From assembly GCA_002286715.1 (NCBI GenBank), contig NSJX01000030.1, forward strand, positions 48,190-58,593: a stretch of DNA of 10,404 nucleotides, given 5' to 3'. This stretch comes from Dentipellis sp. KUC8613. Taxonomy: Eukaryota; Basidiomycota; Agaricomycetes; Russulales; Hericiaceae. Positions 1-8,520 of the stretch are shown here, piece by piece. Made by a program: the position numbers and the translations under genes. Within the stretch, counting starts at the first letter, position 1. Every line of letters starts with the position of its first letter. The notes below the pieces were generated by a model, which did not search any database, was not told the origin of the DNA, and was given only the letters and a program-made list of their open reading frames with translations.

Positions 1-109
1 GTAGTGAGAATGTCGATACTTAAGACTGATTCATAGATGAATCAGAACAACCTTCGGCACCGCTCCTTGGAATGCTTCCCCGCCTTCGACTCCCCAGCAT
101 ATCCCCCAT

Positions 110-796
110 TTGTGCCAATCCACCACAACCATCCCTCGCACAGAACATTATTCTTCCACACATGCAAGCATGCGGAGCTTCACCAGACCCTGCCCGCCTA
201 CCCCGCCTTTTGCGCCAACTCGCTCTACTACCCGCTTGTCGACTCAGCATTCAATCGGCCGCCTGCATCCCAGCCCAATGGCATCTGCTCATCAATGTAG
301 AGACAGATGTGATTACCGTGGCGCAAGTCTACTGTCTCAGTCGGTATCTACTGTCCCTCCGGCGTCCTTGCATTCCACGTCCTTCTCACATTCGGCACCT
401 TCATACACGGCACGTGCTTCCACTGCATCTTCCTCCACTGCATCCGCCTCCACCGCACGCTCTTCTACGTCCAACGCCAGTGCTCCGGTGGCTTCTGAGG
501 CATCATTCCGTAGTCACGACGAGATCCCCGATCCTCCTGTGTGGACATCATCTCCGACTCAAAGGCGCTGGTATTTGGTCATAGCTGGGAACAAGATCGG
601 CCTCTGGCAGGAATGGTATGCCAATATCACTGTTTTTTTGAACTATGGCTGATTGCACGGTGGAAGGACTGATATGGCGGACTATGTCGTCGGTGTTTCA
701 GGGGCAGTACACAAGAAGTTCAATTCTTACGCCGCTGCCCGCAAGTCATGGGTTCAAGCTTATGCCGAGGGACAAGTCGCTCGTATTCCTAGATGA
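110..796 (+). CDS. Small viroplasmin-like (RNase H1 N-terminal type) domain protein, two exons
   Basis: I read two exons, 110-615 and 667-796, joined by a 51-nt GT-AG intron (donor gtatgc, acceptor ggaag). The join falls inside a Trp codon and gives about 211 residues. The first ~140 residues are rich in Ser, Thr, Ala and Pro, with a short ASTASSSTASAS-like repeat. The C-terminal ~65 residues match the viroplasmin/RNase H1 N-terminal fold: RRWYLVIAGNKIGLWQEW, then after the intron YVVGVSGAVHKKF and a charged helix. In RNase H1 this domain binds RNA/DNA hybrids; stand-alone copies are common in basidiomycetes, usually with unknown roles. No RNase H catalytic domain follows, as the frame stops at 794-796, so no nuclease activity is implied. 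The start is uncertain: in-frame ATGs lie at 110, 170 and 278, and an upstream exon outside the window is possible. The domain call is good; the N-terminus is weak. Confidence 0.72.
616..666 (+). other. Spliceosomal intron in the viroplasmin-like gene
   Basis: The frame read from 110 stops matching the domain after GLWQEW. It resumes in another frame at YVVGVSGAVHKKF. A GT at 616 and an AG at 665-666 join the two parts through a split Trp codon and restore the domain without a gap. The 51-nt length matches the transposase introns further along. Confidence 0.7.
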
Positions 797-1280
797 TAGA
801 TCCTTCTTGTCGTACTCTCTCTACTATGCCGTACTTTTGATCCCATGTCGCATTGCGAGAGGCCCAGAGAGTAGTAAATCATTATGCATTTTCGGTTTTC
901 TTAGTCTGGTTATGAGGATATATGAGGCCTTGTATAAGTTAACATTGTTACCCTGAGCGACGCGTTCAGTACAGAAGCGGGATGTACACTAATTGGGAGA
1001 GAATGTGTTGATGCTCCGGAGCGAGACTTGATGAGGGACGATGCGGCTTGCGGATTCGTGAAAACTAACAGTATCCCAGTGGTATTTCTTCAACTCTGCA
1101 TCGAATTGGCCGGATCTCTTCGGAAAAGTTGGGATAGTGCATGGTAATGACACTCTCAGCCCTTCACTTCTCTCAGCTTGTGCTCAGAACTCTAGATATG
1201 TGCAGAAATCCCCATTCACGCACTGCAGCCACCAAGGTCTCGGCAACTTCCATTGTGTGACAGTCACACATCTGCTGGCG
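797..1280. other. Intergenic stretch, no gene seen
   Basis: No frame on either strand gives a recognisable protein here, and no intron-joined extension of either neighbouring gene is evident. It must hold the end of the upstream transcript and the start of the transposase promoter. It could also contain the 5' end of the KDZ element, but I found no convincing inverted partner for it downstream of 5142. Confidence 0.5.
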
Positions 1281-1320
1281 TATCTCCTCTGCTCGTCCTT
1301 CTCTCTCCTCTTCCCATACT
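1281..1320 (+). promoter_or_regulatory. Pyrimidine-rich tract upstream of the transposase start codon
   Basis: This stretch is almost all C and T (blocks such as tatctcctct and cttctctctcctcttccc) and ends three bases before the ATG at 1324. CT-rich tracts next to transcription starts are common in filamentous fungal promoters, so it supports 1324 as the start. No clear TATA box is seen. The role is inferred from composition and position only. Confidence 0.4.
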
Positions 1321-1731
1321 CGCATGTCAAGGCGCAAGAAGCCTTGTCTCATTGGTTCTTCGACACCACCCATCGCGCCGGCAGCCTCATCCTCAAGTGG
1401 CCCTTCTTCTTCTACTCCGATACCCACTTTCTCTACCACTCACAATACTCGGGCCTTCAACAACTTGCTAGCCACCAGTTCCAGCCTCACTCGCCTTCCA
1501 AGTGGTCGACGGACGAAGCATAAAAAGAACGTTAGCATCTCTCTTTCGGTCCCTGCTGGTATCGCGGTGTCCAGCCCAGACGAAAACCTCGCCACGTCAG
1601 CAACCGACCCCGCCTCCACCAACCATGTCAAAGATCATCCCAGTCCAACCCTACTGTCGAGCAGCGCAGAGCCGCAGAGCGCTTCGTATCCATCGGGAGG
1701 GGCCCCTAAACGGAGTCGGAAGTCCAATGTA

Positions 1732-1781
1732 GTGAGTCTCCACTCTTCATGGCCACGTCATCAACTCATATTCGTCCACAG
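1732..1781 (+). other. Transposase intron 1, representative of nine short introns
   Basis: The donor gtgagt and acceptor ccacag join exon 1 to exon 2 in phase 0. The other introns, read the same way from conserved protein segments, are 1995-2050, 2434-2481, 2676-2728, 2886-2935, 3088-3140, 3536-3587, 3765-3815 and 3949-3998. All are 48-56 nt and GT-AG, and several carry a CTGAC-like branch-point motif (for example in 2434-2481, 3088-3140 and 3949-3998). The uniform size is a basidiomycete trait and helps place the organism. Confidence 0.85.
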
Positions 1782-2230
1782 GAGGTCCTCCGTGCGTGGT
1801 TGCCGTTCCGCAACAATTATCTGGATGAGGTACTCCGCCATGAAGGTCTTGGAGTGCCCGCAAGTATCGTGTCGTGTGTGCTTTGTGGGGGAGAGCCAGG
1901 GACATACCGGTGCCTCGATTGCTATGGCGGCCGTCGACTATGCAAGAAGTGTATAGTCATAGAGCATGCCTGCCATCCACTACATAGCATCGAGGTCTGT
2001 TCATTTCATTCGTCTCTGTAAGTTATCAACTGTGTTAATCTATTATGCAGCAATGGAATGGATTGTTCTTTGCCAAGACCTCCCTTCGCGCACTCGGCCT
2101 CCGAGTTCAACTTGGTCGCGACGGCGGCCCCTGTCCTTGCCCACAACATATATCAACGCCGTTTGTTGTTATGCACACCAACAGACATCATGTAGTTGCC
2201 GTCAGCTACTGCCAGTGCTACGAAGATGTG
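1782..2230 (+). other. CxC2 cysteine-cluster domain of the transposase
   Basis: This segment spans exon 2 and the first half of exon 3. The cysteine and histidine ladder is CxxC (CVLCGG), CxxC (YRCLDC), CxxC (LCKKC), two histidines before PLHSIE, and a later CxC (YCQC). It matches the CxC2-like cluster known to be fused to KDZ transposases and is expected to bind zinc and probably DNA. No lesion falls inside it. Confidence 0.85.
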
Positions 2231-2351
2231 TATGGCGCACTTCCTTGGGTTCAACTCTTGCATGCTCGTTGGTACCCGGCGACACCTGCCACTCCGACAA
2301 CTGTGTTCACCTTTGATGTGTTGGAAGCATTCCATGAGCTTTCTCTTCAAG

Positions 2352-2367
2352 GTAAAACCGTAAAACC
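2352..2367 (+). other. 8-bp tandem duplication that shifts the transposase frame
   Basis: The octamer gtaaaacc occurs twice in a row (2352-2359 and 2360-2367). With both copies the reading frame leaves the family pattern after LQGKT and reaches a stop at 2402-2404. Counting one copy, the frame runs straight into NMYDFYLAMEH, the conserved continuation. An intron cannot explain it: the first usable AG downstream would remove YDFYLAMEH. Confidence 0.85.
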
Positions 2368-2541
2368 AACATGTATGACTTCTACCTTGCCATGGAGCAT
2401 ATGATGGACAACACAGGACTCAACAAGCTGTCGGTGAGTTTTCAGTTTCCAAGGTGATATTCTAGTTCTGACCTGTTGTAGTCGAGGTATAAGCAGTTTA
2501 CGGTTGTCATTCGCGAATGGAGAGTTCTGCAACAGCTCAAG

Positions 2542-2544
2542 TGA
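2542..2544 (+). other. In-frame TGA, first nonsense codon in the transposase
   Basis: The frame reads WRVLQQLK, TGA, then GGRGHAPVG and the CPACPRPG knuckle with no shift. Relatives usually carry Arg at this position, so a CGA to TGA transition is the simplest history. A GT-AG intron covering the stop would be under 40 nt and would remove the conserved GRGHAPVG stretch, so I treat the stop as real. Confidence 0.8.
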
Positions 2545-3195
2545 GGTGGTCGTGGTCATGCTCCTGTTGGTGTTGAGGCCACGCCGCCTGGCGCCTTGGC
2601 TGTTGAATGTCCTGCTTGTCCGCGCCCGGGTATCAACTTGCCCAACAACTGGCGAGATCTTCCTGAGAGCATGCAGTAAGTGTCAAATCTTTTATTTGTT
2701 CATCCAAGTAAATGAAAGTCAATTCTAGGTGGCTATCCGAGGACATTGTGTCCCTTGATGTGAATTTCAAGGCAAAGCTGAAGGACAGGGGTATTGAGGA
2801 CATAGAACTTGCTCCAGGCTGGCTGTTCTTCGTTGAGGAAGAGGAATATCAGAAATGCATGCGGGAATATGAAGAGGTTCCGGAGGTATGGTTTATCTCT
2901 TGTTCATAAGATCTAGTACTCATATGACTTCGTAGGTTAGCACGTGTGACTCACAGTTTGCTGTGATCCTTAAGGCCAATACCTTGAAGACAGCGGGGTA
3001 TCTCGTATCCGGCATTGGCGCCGTTGTCTGTGGCCGTCATGCGTTCATTCGCAAGTGCGGTGTCGCAGATCTTGCAAAGGGAGAAAAGTAAGTCACCAGT
3101 CATCTATGTCTTCTATATACTCTGACCTGTCATTGCGCAGGTACAAGACAATGGACTACATCGGGCTCTCAGCTACCGTCTACGTGCGCATCTTG

Positions 3196-3198
3196 TGA
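3196..3198 (+). other. In-frame TGA, second nonsense codon in the transposase
   Basis: Exon 7 reads TMDYIGLSATVYVRIL, TGA, then HLWSYDIACQW in the same frame. The stop lies six codons before the probable catalytic Asp of SYDIACQW. CGA is again the simplest ancestral codon. Skipping it by splicing would delete the SYDIACQW motif. Confidence 0.8.
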
Positions 3199-5142
3199 CA
3201 CCTGTGGTCGTACGACATTGCATGCCAATGGTTCAAAAATTTCTTGTCCCGCATGATCAGATTCCCACTCCGCCTTCAGTTCGATCCATCAGCAATCCAG
3301 CTCCGTGCTGCAGTCCCTAAGTTTCACCTTCCCGCACATGGGGACTCTTGTCAGTCTCCGTATTCCCTCAACTACATGCCAGGTGTCGGTCGTGCGTACT
3401 GTGAGGGTGTTGAAGGCGGGTGGGTAAACATCAACAGCATCTCAGTTAGTACACAAGAGATGGGCCCGGGGGCCAGGCACGAGATGCTTAACGACCATTG
3501 GAATGCGTGGAACTGGCGTAAGATGGTGACATTTGGTATGTCGCCATTCCTTTCCAACATCTACGACATGTATTTATCTGAACACAGGTGATTATTTTGC
3601 GAGAGCCCTGCGCGAAGCCATCACCTGGCACGCGAAGACTGCGGCATCGCTAGCAGCATTCTCCTCTACGATTGATGTGGATGTCTGTGCCAAATGGTTG
3701 AAGATGGTTGAAGACTGGGAGAAGAACAAGAAGAAGCCGGATCCCTACTCTGAGCCCCATCATGGTGAGTTTACAAGATGTGGATGAGCGCGGCGTCGCT
3801 CACCTAGAACTACAGCCATGACCATGAAGTCTGTAAAATTGCAGCTTGCAAATGAAGAGGCTGCTGCAGCAGCCAGGGGCCAGCCACTGCTCCATGATGT
3901 GACACCGAACATGTTCATCCAAATGGGCCTCGAGCTTGAGGATCTGCAGTAAGTGTTCCTCTGGTCTATATGTGATTGTAGTGCTGACTGCTATTCAGGC
4001 TTTCGTTGAAGCAGCCCCGTGCAGAGATGAAGGTGTCGCCGACAATTGCGGCCACAAATGACGTGCGCAAGCAGGAGAACACCCTCCTGCATCGAGTCCT
4101 CGCTTGGCAGGAGGTGCAAGACATATATATGCCTGGTGTTTCGTCCCTTCGCAAGGGTTCGCGGACGGACGAAGACTACAGCAACGATGACCACATGGCT
4201 GACATCGACGCTGATGCCAATTCTGATGCCGACACTCATTCAATGCCAGCAGCAGAGTCTATCGAGCTTCACCTTCCGTCATCTGTTCCACACCGTCTTC
4301 TCCTCGTGGAAAGTATTCGACAGCTCGCCAGCGTCGAGGCTCATTTGTGCAGCGCGCAGGCCGATGATGCGCTCACGGACGTTCGCCGCCTCCTTCGTAC
4401 ATGTCACAGTGTCTACAACTTCAAGTTCCTCAATGTATCTGGCACGGGCAATAAGCCGAACACCCACATCCGTGCCATATTCAATCAGATACAGACTCGA
4501 ATTGACCGTGCACAGCATCGTTATACCCGGGCTTTTGAGGCGCTGTTGAGACTGGAGCCTGCGGGTGGTTGGTCTGTGCACTTGCAACCATTGGTTAAGG
4601 ATGACATCAGAGGGCCGGAGAGGGCAGAGGATGAGCGCAGCGAGGGCCGTCGCCAGCTGTCATGGATATGGTTGGTGCCGAAGACGACGGACGAATCCGT
4701 GGATGGATTTGGTGACAGTATGCGGGTTGAGTGGGCAAAGATGCGGGCATGGGCCTTGCGCTGGGAGGAGGAAGTTGAGCTGTTGCTGGAGGAGATGTGC
4801 CGAGTCCTCAAGACCTTCGAGACGGAGGCCATTGTCTGGCGCACAAGAGGATCGGCTCGCTCAAACATACGTGGTGATGTTGAGAGTGGCCTTGCTGCAT
4901 ACGCTGCAAAGCAGGCTGCCATCCGTGAGGCCCTGGCATCCAAGTTCCGAGCTCAATGGTGTCCTATCATTGAAGCTTTCAACCTTGAGCCAGCATGGTT
5001 GTCTGCTGCTGTGATCCCTCCCTTGTCTGCTGCCACCTTCCCGACATTCCTCTTCCCCGTGAGTGGCGACGATCTGCTAATGGTTCCTCAAGATGCCGAT
5101 GATGGTGACAGGGACAGTTTGGATGGTGTGGCAGCAGGGTGA

Positions 5143-5288
5143 TGTGAGCACACCGCGGAGATGCTGTGTTTCAAGGATGACTTTCAATGTTGTCATTATA
5201 TTACTTATACTTACAAGACCCTTGTCTACTGAACTCTTTGCAGAAGTACAGACACTAGCATGTGTGTTGTACATCTTGACATGTCAAT
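5143..5288 (+). other. Downstream flank of the transposase, no gene seen
   Basis: This short AT-richer stretch follows the transposase stop and ends where the C-rich minisatellite begins. It probably carries the 3' untranslated region, but there is no AATAAA signal that I can find. The transposase C-terminus already has a normal length for the family, so I do not propose another exon. Confidence 0.4.
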
Positions 5289-5830
5289 GTTCCCGCCCGC
5301 TGCCCACCGCCTGCGCCCGATCCCGGCCCCCGCGCCCGCTCCTGACCCCCGCGCCCGCTCCCTGACCCCCGCACCCGCTCCCGGCCCCCGCACCCGCTCC
5401 TGACCTGCACACCTGCTCCCGGCCCCCGCGCCCGCTCCTGACCCCTGCGCCCGCTCCTGGCCCCCGTGCCCACTCCTGGCCCAAGTGCCTGAGCCAAGCC
5501 CGTACCTGCGCCCAAGCCTACTGCCCCGCCCTCGAGCAAGTGTCAGCACCTGCCCCTACGCCTGAGCCCAAGCCCGAGCCCAAGCCCGAGCCTGAGCCCG
5601 AGCCCCACAACACCCGCGCCTGCGTCGGTGCCCGCTCCCCACGCCGGCTCCCTGCGCCTGCGCCAGCTCCCTGCACCTGAGCCTGCTGCCCGCCCCCGTG
5701 CTCGTGCCTGCCCCCGTGCTCGTGTACACCCCTGTGCTCGCGCCTGCCCCCTGTGCTCACGCCTGCCCCCCACGCCCGCCCCCCGTGCCTGCGCCCATGC
5801 CCATGCCAAAGCCGAAGGGCCCCTGCCCGA
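5289..5830. repeat. C-rich minisatellite with three unit types
   Basis: About 540 bp of imperfect tandem repeats. The first part (to about 5490) uses an 18-19-bp unit like cccgctcctgacccccgcg. The middle (about 5560-5606) has a 12-bp unit, gagcccaagccc. The last part (about 5690-5790) has an 18-bp unit like cctgcccccgtgctcgtg. Units differ in length by single bases, so reading frames drift. The Pro- or Gly/Arg-rich frames on the two strands are therefore better explained as repeat artefacts than as proteins. Confidence 0.85.
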
Positions 5831-6023
5831 GCTCGAGGCCTTGCATGTGAGTTGCCTGTGAATGCAGCTTCAACAGGCTGTGTAAATCAGTTGAGAGGCG
5901 CTGAAATGAATTGTCAGACGGCCTCTCAATCGCGAAATTGAGAGGCTGTCTGTGAGTTTTGGGTGAAATACACTAGGCTCTGCGATAACCACCGCGAAAA
6001 TTTGATTGAAGGTGGTATCACGA
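5831..6023. other. Short spacer with a TTGAGAGGC repeat and a hairpin
   Basis: This non-coding stretch lies between two GC-rich repeat arrays and is less GC-rich than either. The word ttgagaggc occurs at 5891-5899 and again, in both orientations, inside the hairpin at 5915-5952. No gene or splice-linked exon is visible. Confidence 0.45.
5915..5952. repeat. 16-bp inverted repeat (hairpin) with a 6-nt loop
   Basis: The left arm cagacggcctctcaat (5915-5930) and right arm attgagaggctgtctg (5937-5952) are reverse complements apart from one position, which would be a G-U pair in RNA. The loop is cgcgaa. It could be a terminator-like RNA hairpin, a small inverted-repeat element or a transposon end; the sequence does not decide. 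Confidence 0.75.
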
Positions 6024-6390
6024 CTCCTTCTCATGCCGTCGCGGCATCATGCCCTCATCAGCCCGCGCACCTTCACGCCCTCATTGCGCTGTTGCACCGG
6101 CACGCCCTCGTCGCGCCGTCACGTTGTCGAACCGGTCTTTGCGCAGTCGTGCACGGGTCCCCTCGGCGCTCCATTGCGCCCGCGTGCTCGCCCGCGTGCC
6201 CTCATCGCGCCATCGCCCGCACGCCCTCGTTACGCTCTCGCACCCGTCTCACGCCCACCCTTGTGCCCTCATCATTGCGCCCTGTTCGGGACATCGTGCC
6301 TGCACCCCCTCACCCCCTCTTCGCGCTGTCGCGCCGGCATGCCATCGTCGTGTCGCCTTGTCGCCCCGGTCTCGCCCTCATCGGAGGTGT
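6024..6390. repeat. CG-rich degenerate minisatellite, left of the inverted-repeat element
   Basis: Short words such as cacgccctc, tcgcgccgtcacg, ccctcatcg and ctcgcacccgt recur in irregular order. The 22-bp segment 6108-6129 agrees at 20 of 22 positions with 10121-10142, in the same orientation, on the other side of the 3.6-kb element. Proline- and arginine-rich frames across it have no family likeness. Confidence 0.65.
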
Positions 6391-6576
6391 CCCAGTAGAC
6401 CCTTTACAATGTTTCCCGACTGTTGCCATGTGCAGCATTGCAAAAGCCCCGGCAACAGTCACGCCTCTGTTGCCGTAGCCTTTGCAATGTGCACACAGCA
6501 GGGCGCGTTGTAATGCACACAGGTGCTCACATGACCGCTTACAGGGTCGTAACATATAAAATAAAAAACATACGGC
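6391..6576 (+). repeat. Left terminal inverted repeat
   Basis: About 186 bp matching the reverse complement of 9837-10026 at roughly 85 percent by eye, with short indels. Shared landmarks in order are cccagtagaccctttayaat, tgttgccatgtgcagcattg, gcaaaagccccggcaacag, cctctgttgccgtagccttt, gctcacatgacc, cttacagggtc and acatacggc. Inside it, ctgttgcc (6420-6427) pairs with ggcaacag (6451-6458), so the end can fold on itself. Confidence 0.85.
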
Positions 6577-6720
6577 GGGAGCAGCTGCCGCCGCCACCGG
6601 CGCCGCCGCCACCGCCGCTCGCTTACCACCTGCCCGCCACCGCTCGCTTCTGCGCCACCGCTCATCCTGCCCACCGCCTGCACGTGCGCACCCCATCGCT
6701 GCATGCACTGCCACGTGCCG
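6577..6720 (+). repeat. Left subterminal GCC-rich and CACGTG repeat zone
   Basis: After the terminal repeat come gccgccgccacc runs and then cgcctgcacgtgcgcacccc followed by tgcatgcactgcc. The same order appears in reverse complement at about 9628-9836. A second copy of the cgcctgcacgtg word begins near 6795, 120 bp further in. This is the sort of place where transposase-binding repeats sit, but that role is only inferred. Confidence 0.6.
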
Positions 6721-7799
6721 CTACTGCTCCCGCTCCCGCTCCCGCCGCCTGCTCTGCACCCCCACCTGCGCGCCGCCGCCGTCGCTCCTCTGGCCGCCTG
6801 CACGTGCACACCCGTCGCTGTACGCACTGCCACGTCTGTCGCACCACCGCCGCTCGTCCTGCTGGCTGTGTGGGCACCCACCGCCACATTCACCTGCGCC
6901 AGCTGCCGCTGTGCCCCCCACCTGCGCGCGCCGTCGCCCACGCCAGCCGCCGCTGCGCCCCCCGCTGCGCGCGCCGCCGCCCATGCCACTACTGTCCTCG
7001 TCACCACCCGCACCTGCCGCTACCGGCACGCTCGCGACCTTCCCCACCTGCTGTTAGCTGGTGCCTCTAGTCGACTGCCGGTGCGACCCGCCGCCCGCCA
7101 CACTGCTACGCGCACTGCTACCCGCCTCCACACGCTCCTACGCACGCCAACCACGTGCTCGACGGGCGCTGCACCGCTCGTCTGTGCTGCTACCCGCCCG
7201 CATGCTCGATGCAAGCACATGGGCCAACCACGCCCCACGCGCTCGCTAGCAATTCCACACCCCCGCCTGCACGCCGGCTCGTGCCCACGGTCACCGTGCA
7301 CCCACCCAACAGCGGGGCGCGGCCGCTCGCCAGCGTATGCACGCCCACTGTTCTTTCAACCACTTGTGCTAGCGGCACGCACACACAAATGTGGTAACAT
7401 CAGCGCCCCGTGGCAGGAGGCCGACGCCGAGCCACGCACGTACAAAACCGACAAAAAGAACAAACGAGAGTGGTGCACGCATTCGTCCACCCTCGCTCGT
7501 GTTTGGTCCCACTCACCTTGTCCCCTTGCACGCACTCGCCACGTCCCACCCCCTGCCGCTCGCATGCGCAACTCCAACTTGCCGGACTCGGCGGCGTGTT
7601 GAGCGTGGATACCTGCTGGCGCGCAGTGAACGAGTCCGGGCGCACGGACAGGAGGGGCCGGTCGGAAGGGACGGGCGTGCGGGAGGGGGGATCATGTGCG
7701 CAGCGACATGCTGCTGCTGCTCTTGATACGCTCGGGGCGGTAGGAAAAGAGGGGCGAGAGGGCGCGGTGCCACGTCACACGTGAGTGGGGGGCTGAAAG
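6721..7799. other. C-rich left interior of the element, no gene supported
   Basis: Long open frames exist on both strands, the longest about 300 codons (6703-7602), but they are made of Ala, Pro, His, Arg, Cys and Thr in biased blocks with no domain pattern. Overlapping frames on both strands stay open equally well, which is what C- and G-rich sequence does by chance. I annotate no gene. Confidence 0.55.
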
Positions 7800-8520
7800 A
7801 GACAAAAAGCGGTTAGCATTCAATGTAAAGCACGTATAACAGGCAAAAAGAACATACCAGCGTGAACAACCAGGGCTGCAGAGCCCAAAGACGACGTGGG
7901 GCACGGTGGCGAATATGAGAGAGAGAGAGAGAGAGCCAGACGACGCGCGGCTCATGTTGAAGTTAGCCACGTGATGTTTCGGCATGTCCCGAAACCGTGC
8001 GCGGCCGCTACTTGCCTAGAGACTTTGACACGAAATAAAATTCCTTAAATCGTACAAATAACAGAGTGATATTACACTGTATGAACGCACAGGTATACAA
8101 ATTTGTGAGAGTACACTGTATGTAGCGCGTCCGCAATCGCAACATGAACGATGAATAAGTGGTGGAATGCAGACGCGCCGTCCTGATGCGGCACTCGAAA
8201 TCTGCATGGTATTAAGGGTACTTTGGGCTCGTTCCGAAGCACAATCCCATAGATACTTTATAAAACGGCTGTAATAGGTCTCTAGTGTACTATAGAGTAT
8301 CACTCTATCTCTTCACGATTTTATGTGCCCTTCCAGATATGTTATATTCAAGATACTCGAAATGCCATATCTGTGTGGCTGTAAAATGATGAGATTCAAT
8401 GATTTTCAGCTTAATTGTTAACCATTAAATCCTGGTAAATTCGTATAGGTTATAAAACATTAATAGAGTATGTGCAACACATTAGAAGACGAGATAATAC
8501 TAAGATAGCGCTACAAATCT
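7800..8520. other. AT-rich core of the element, no gene supported
   Basis: Composition changes sharply here from GC-rich arms to AT-rich sequence, including taaaac, attaat and ttataaaa stretches. Small inverted repeats are present: gtttcgg/ccgaaac (7976-7995), atagagt/actctat around 8290-8310, and cagatatg/catatctg (8334-8341 and 8366-8373). The word acactgtatg occurs twice about 40 bp apart, near 8074 and 8114. Neither strand gives a protein I recognise, with or without simple introns. Confidence 0.5.
7917..7935. repeat. (GA)n microsatellite
   Basis: Nineteen bases of uninterrupted alternating g and a, at the left edge of the AT-rich core. Confidence 0.95.

Larger units (their letters stand above)
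1324..5142 (+). pseudogene. KDZ-superfamily DNA transposase with CxC2 cysteine cluster, ten exons, recently disabled
   Basis: KDZ enzymes are DDE-type transposases that cut and paste their own element in the nucleus. My exons are 1324-1731, 1782-1994, 2051-2433, 2482-2675, 2729-2885, 2936-3087, 3141-3535, 3588-3764, 3816-3948 and 3999-5142. They total 3,356 nt, or 3,348 (1,116 codons) once an 8-bp duplication is discounted. The order of parts is a basic Ser-rich N-terminus (MSRRKKP); the CxC2 zinc-binding cluster across exons 2-3 (CVLCGG, YRCLDC, LCKKC, PLHSIE, then YCQC and WYPAT); a CPACPRPGINLP knuckle; the core with SLDVNFK, SYDIACQW and MPGVGRAYCEGVEGGW, which probably supply the catalytic acidic residues (Asp 2757-2759, Asp 3214-3216, Glu near 3403-3414); then MGPGARHE, NEEAAAAARG, LAWQEVQDIYMPG and a long helical C-terminus (WEEEVELLLEEM). 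Disruptions are a frameshift at 2352-2367 and TGA at 2542 and 3196. Everything else is intact, so the copy is recent. It may still serve as a substrate for an active relative. Confidence 0.93.

Noticed and set aside
2352..2397. A 46-nt GT-AG intron that might remove the 8-bp duplication
   Set aside because: It would delete the conserved YDFYLAMEH segment. The single-octamer reading restores the family pattern exactly.
2541..2577. A short GT-AG intron that might skip the first TGA
   Set aside because: At about 37 nt it is shorter than every other intron here and would remove the conserved GRGHAPVG stretch.
3195..3270. A GT-AG intron that might skip the second TGA
   Set aside because: It would remove the SYDIACQW motif with its probable catalytic Asp.
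5226..5809. Gly/Arg-rich frames on the minus strand and Pro-rich frames on the plus strand across the minisatellite
   Set aside because: They are translations of tandem repeats whose unit length varies between 18 and 19 bp, so the frame drifts. Nothing suggests selection for protein.
6703..7602. Open frame of about 300 codons on the + strand in the C-rich arm
   Set aside because: It is Ala/Pro/His/Arg/Thr-biased with no domain, overlaps equally open frames on the other strand, and lies in GC-rich repeat-like DNA where stop codons are rare by chance.
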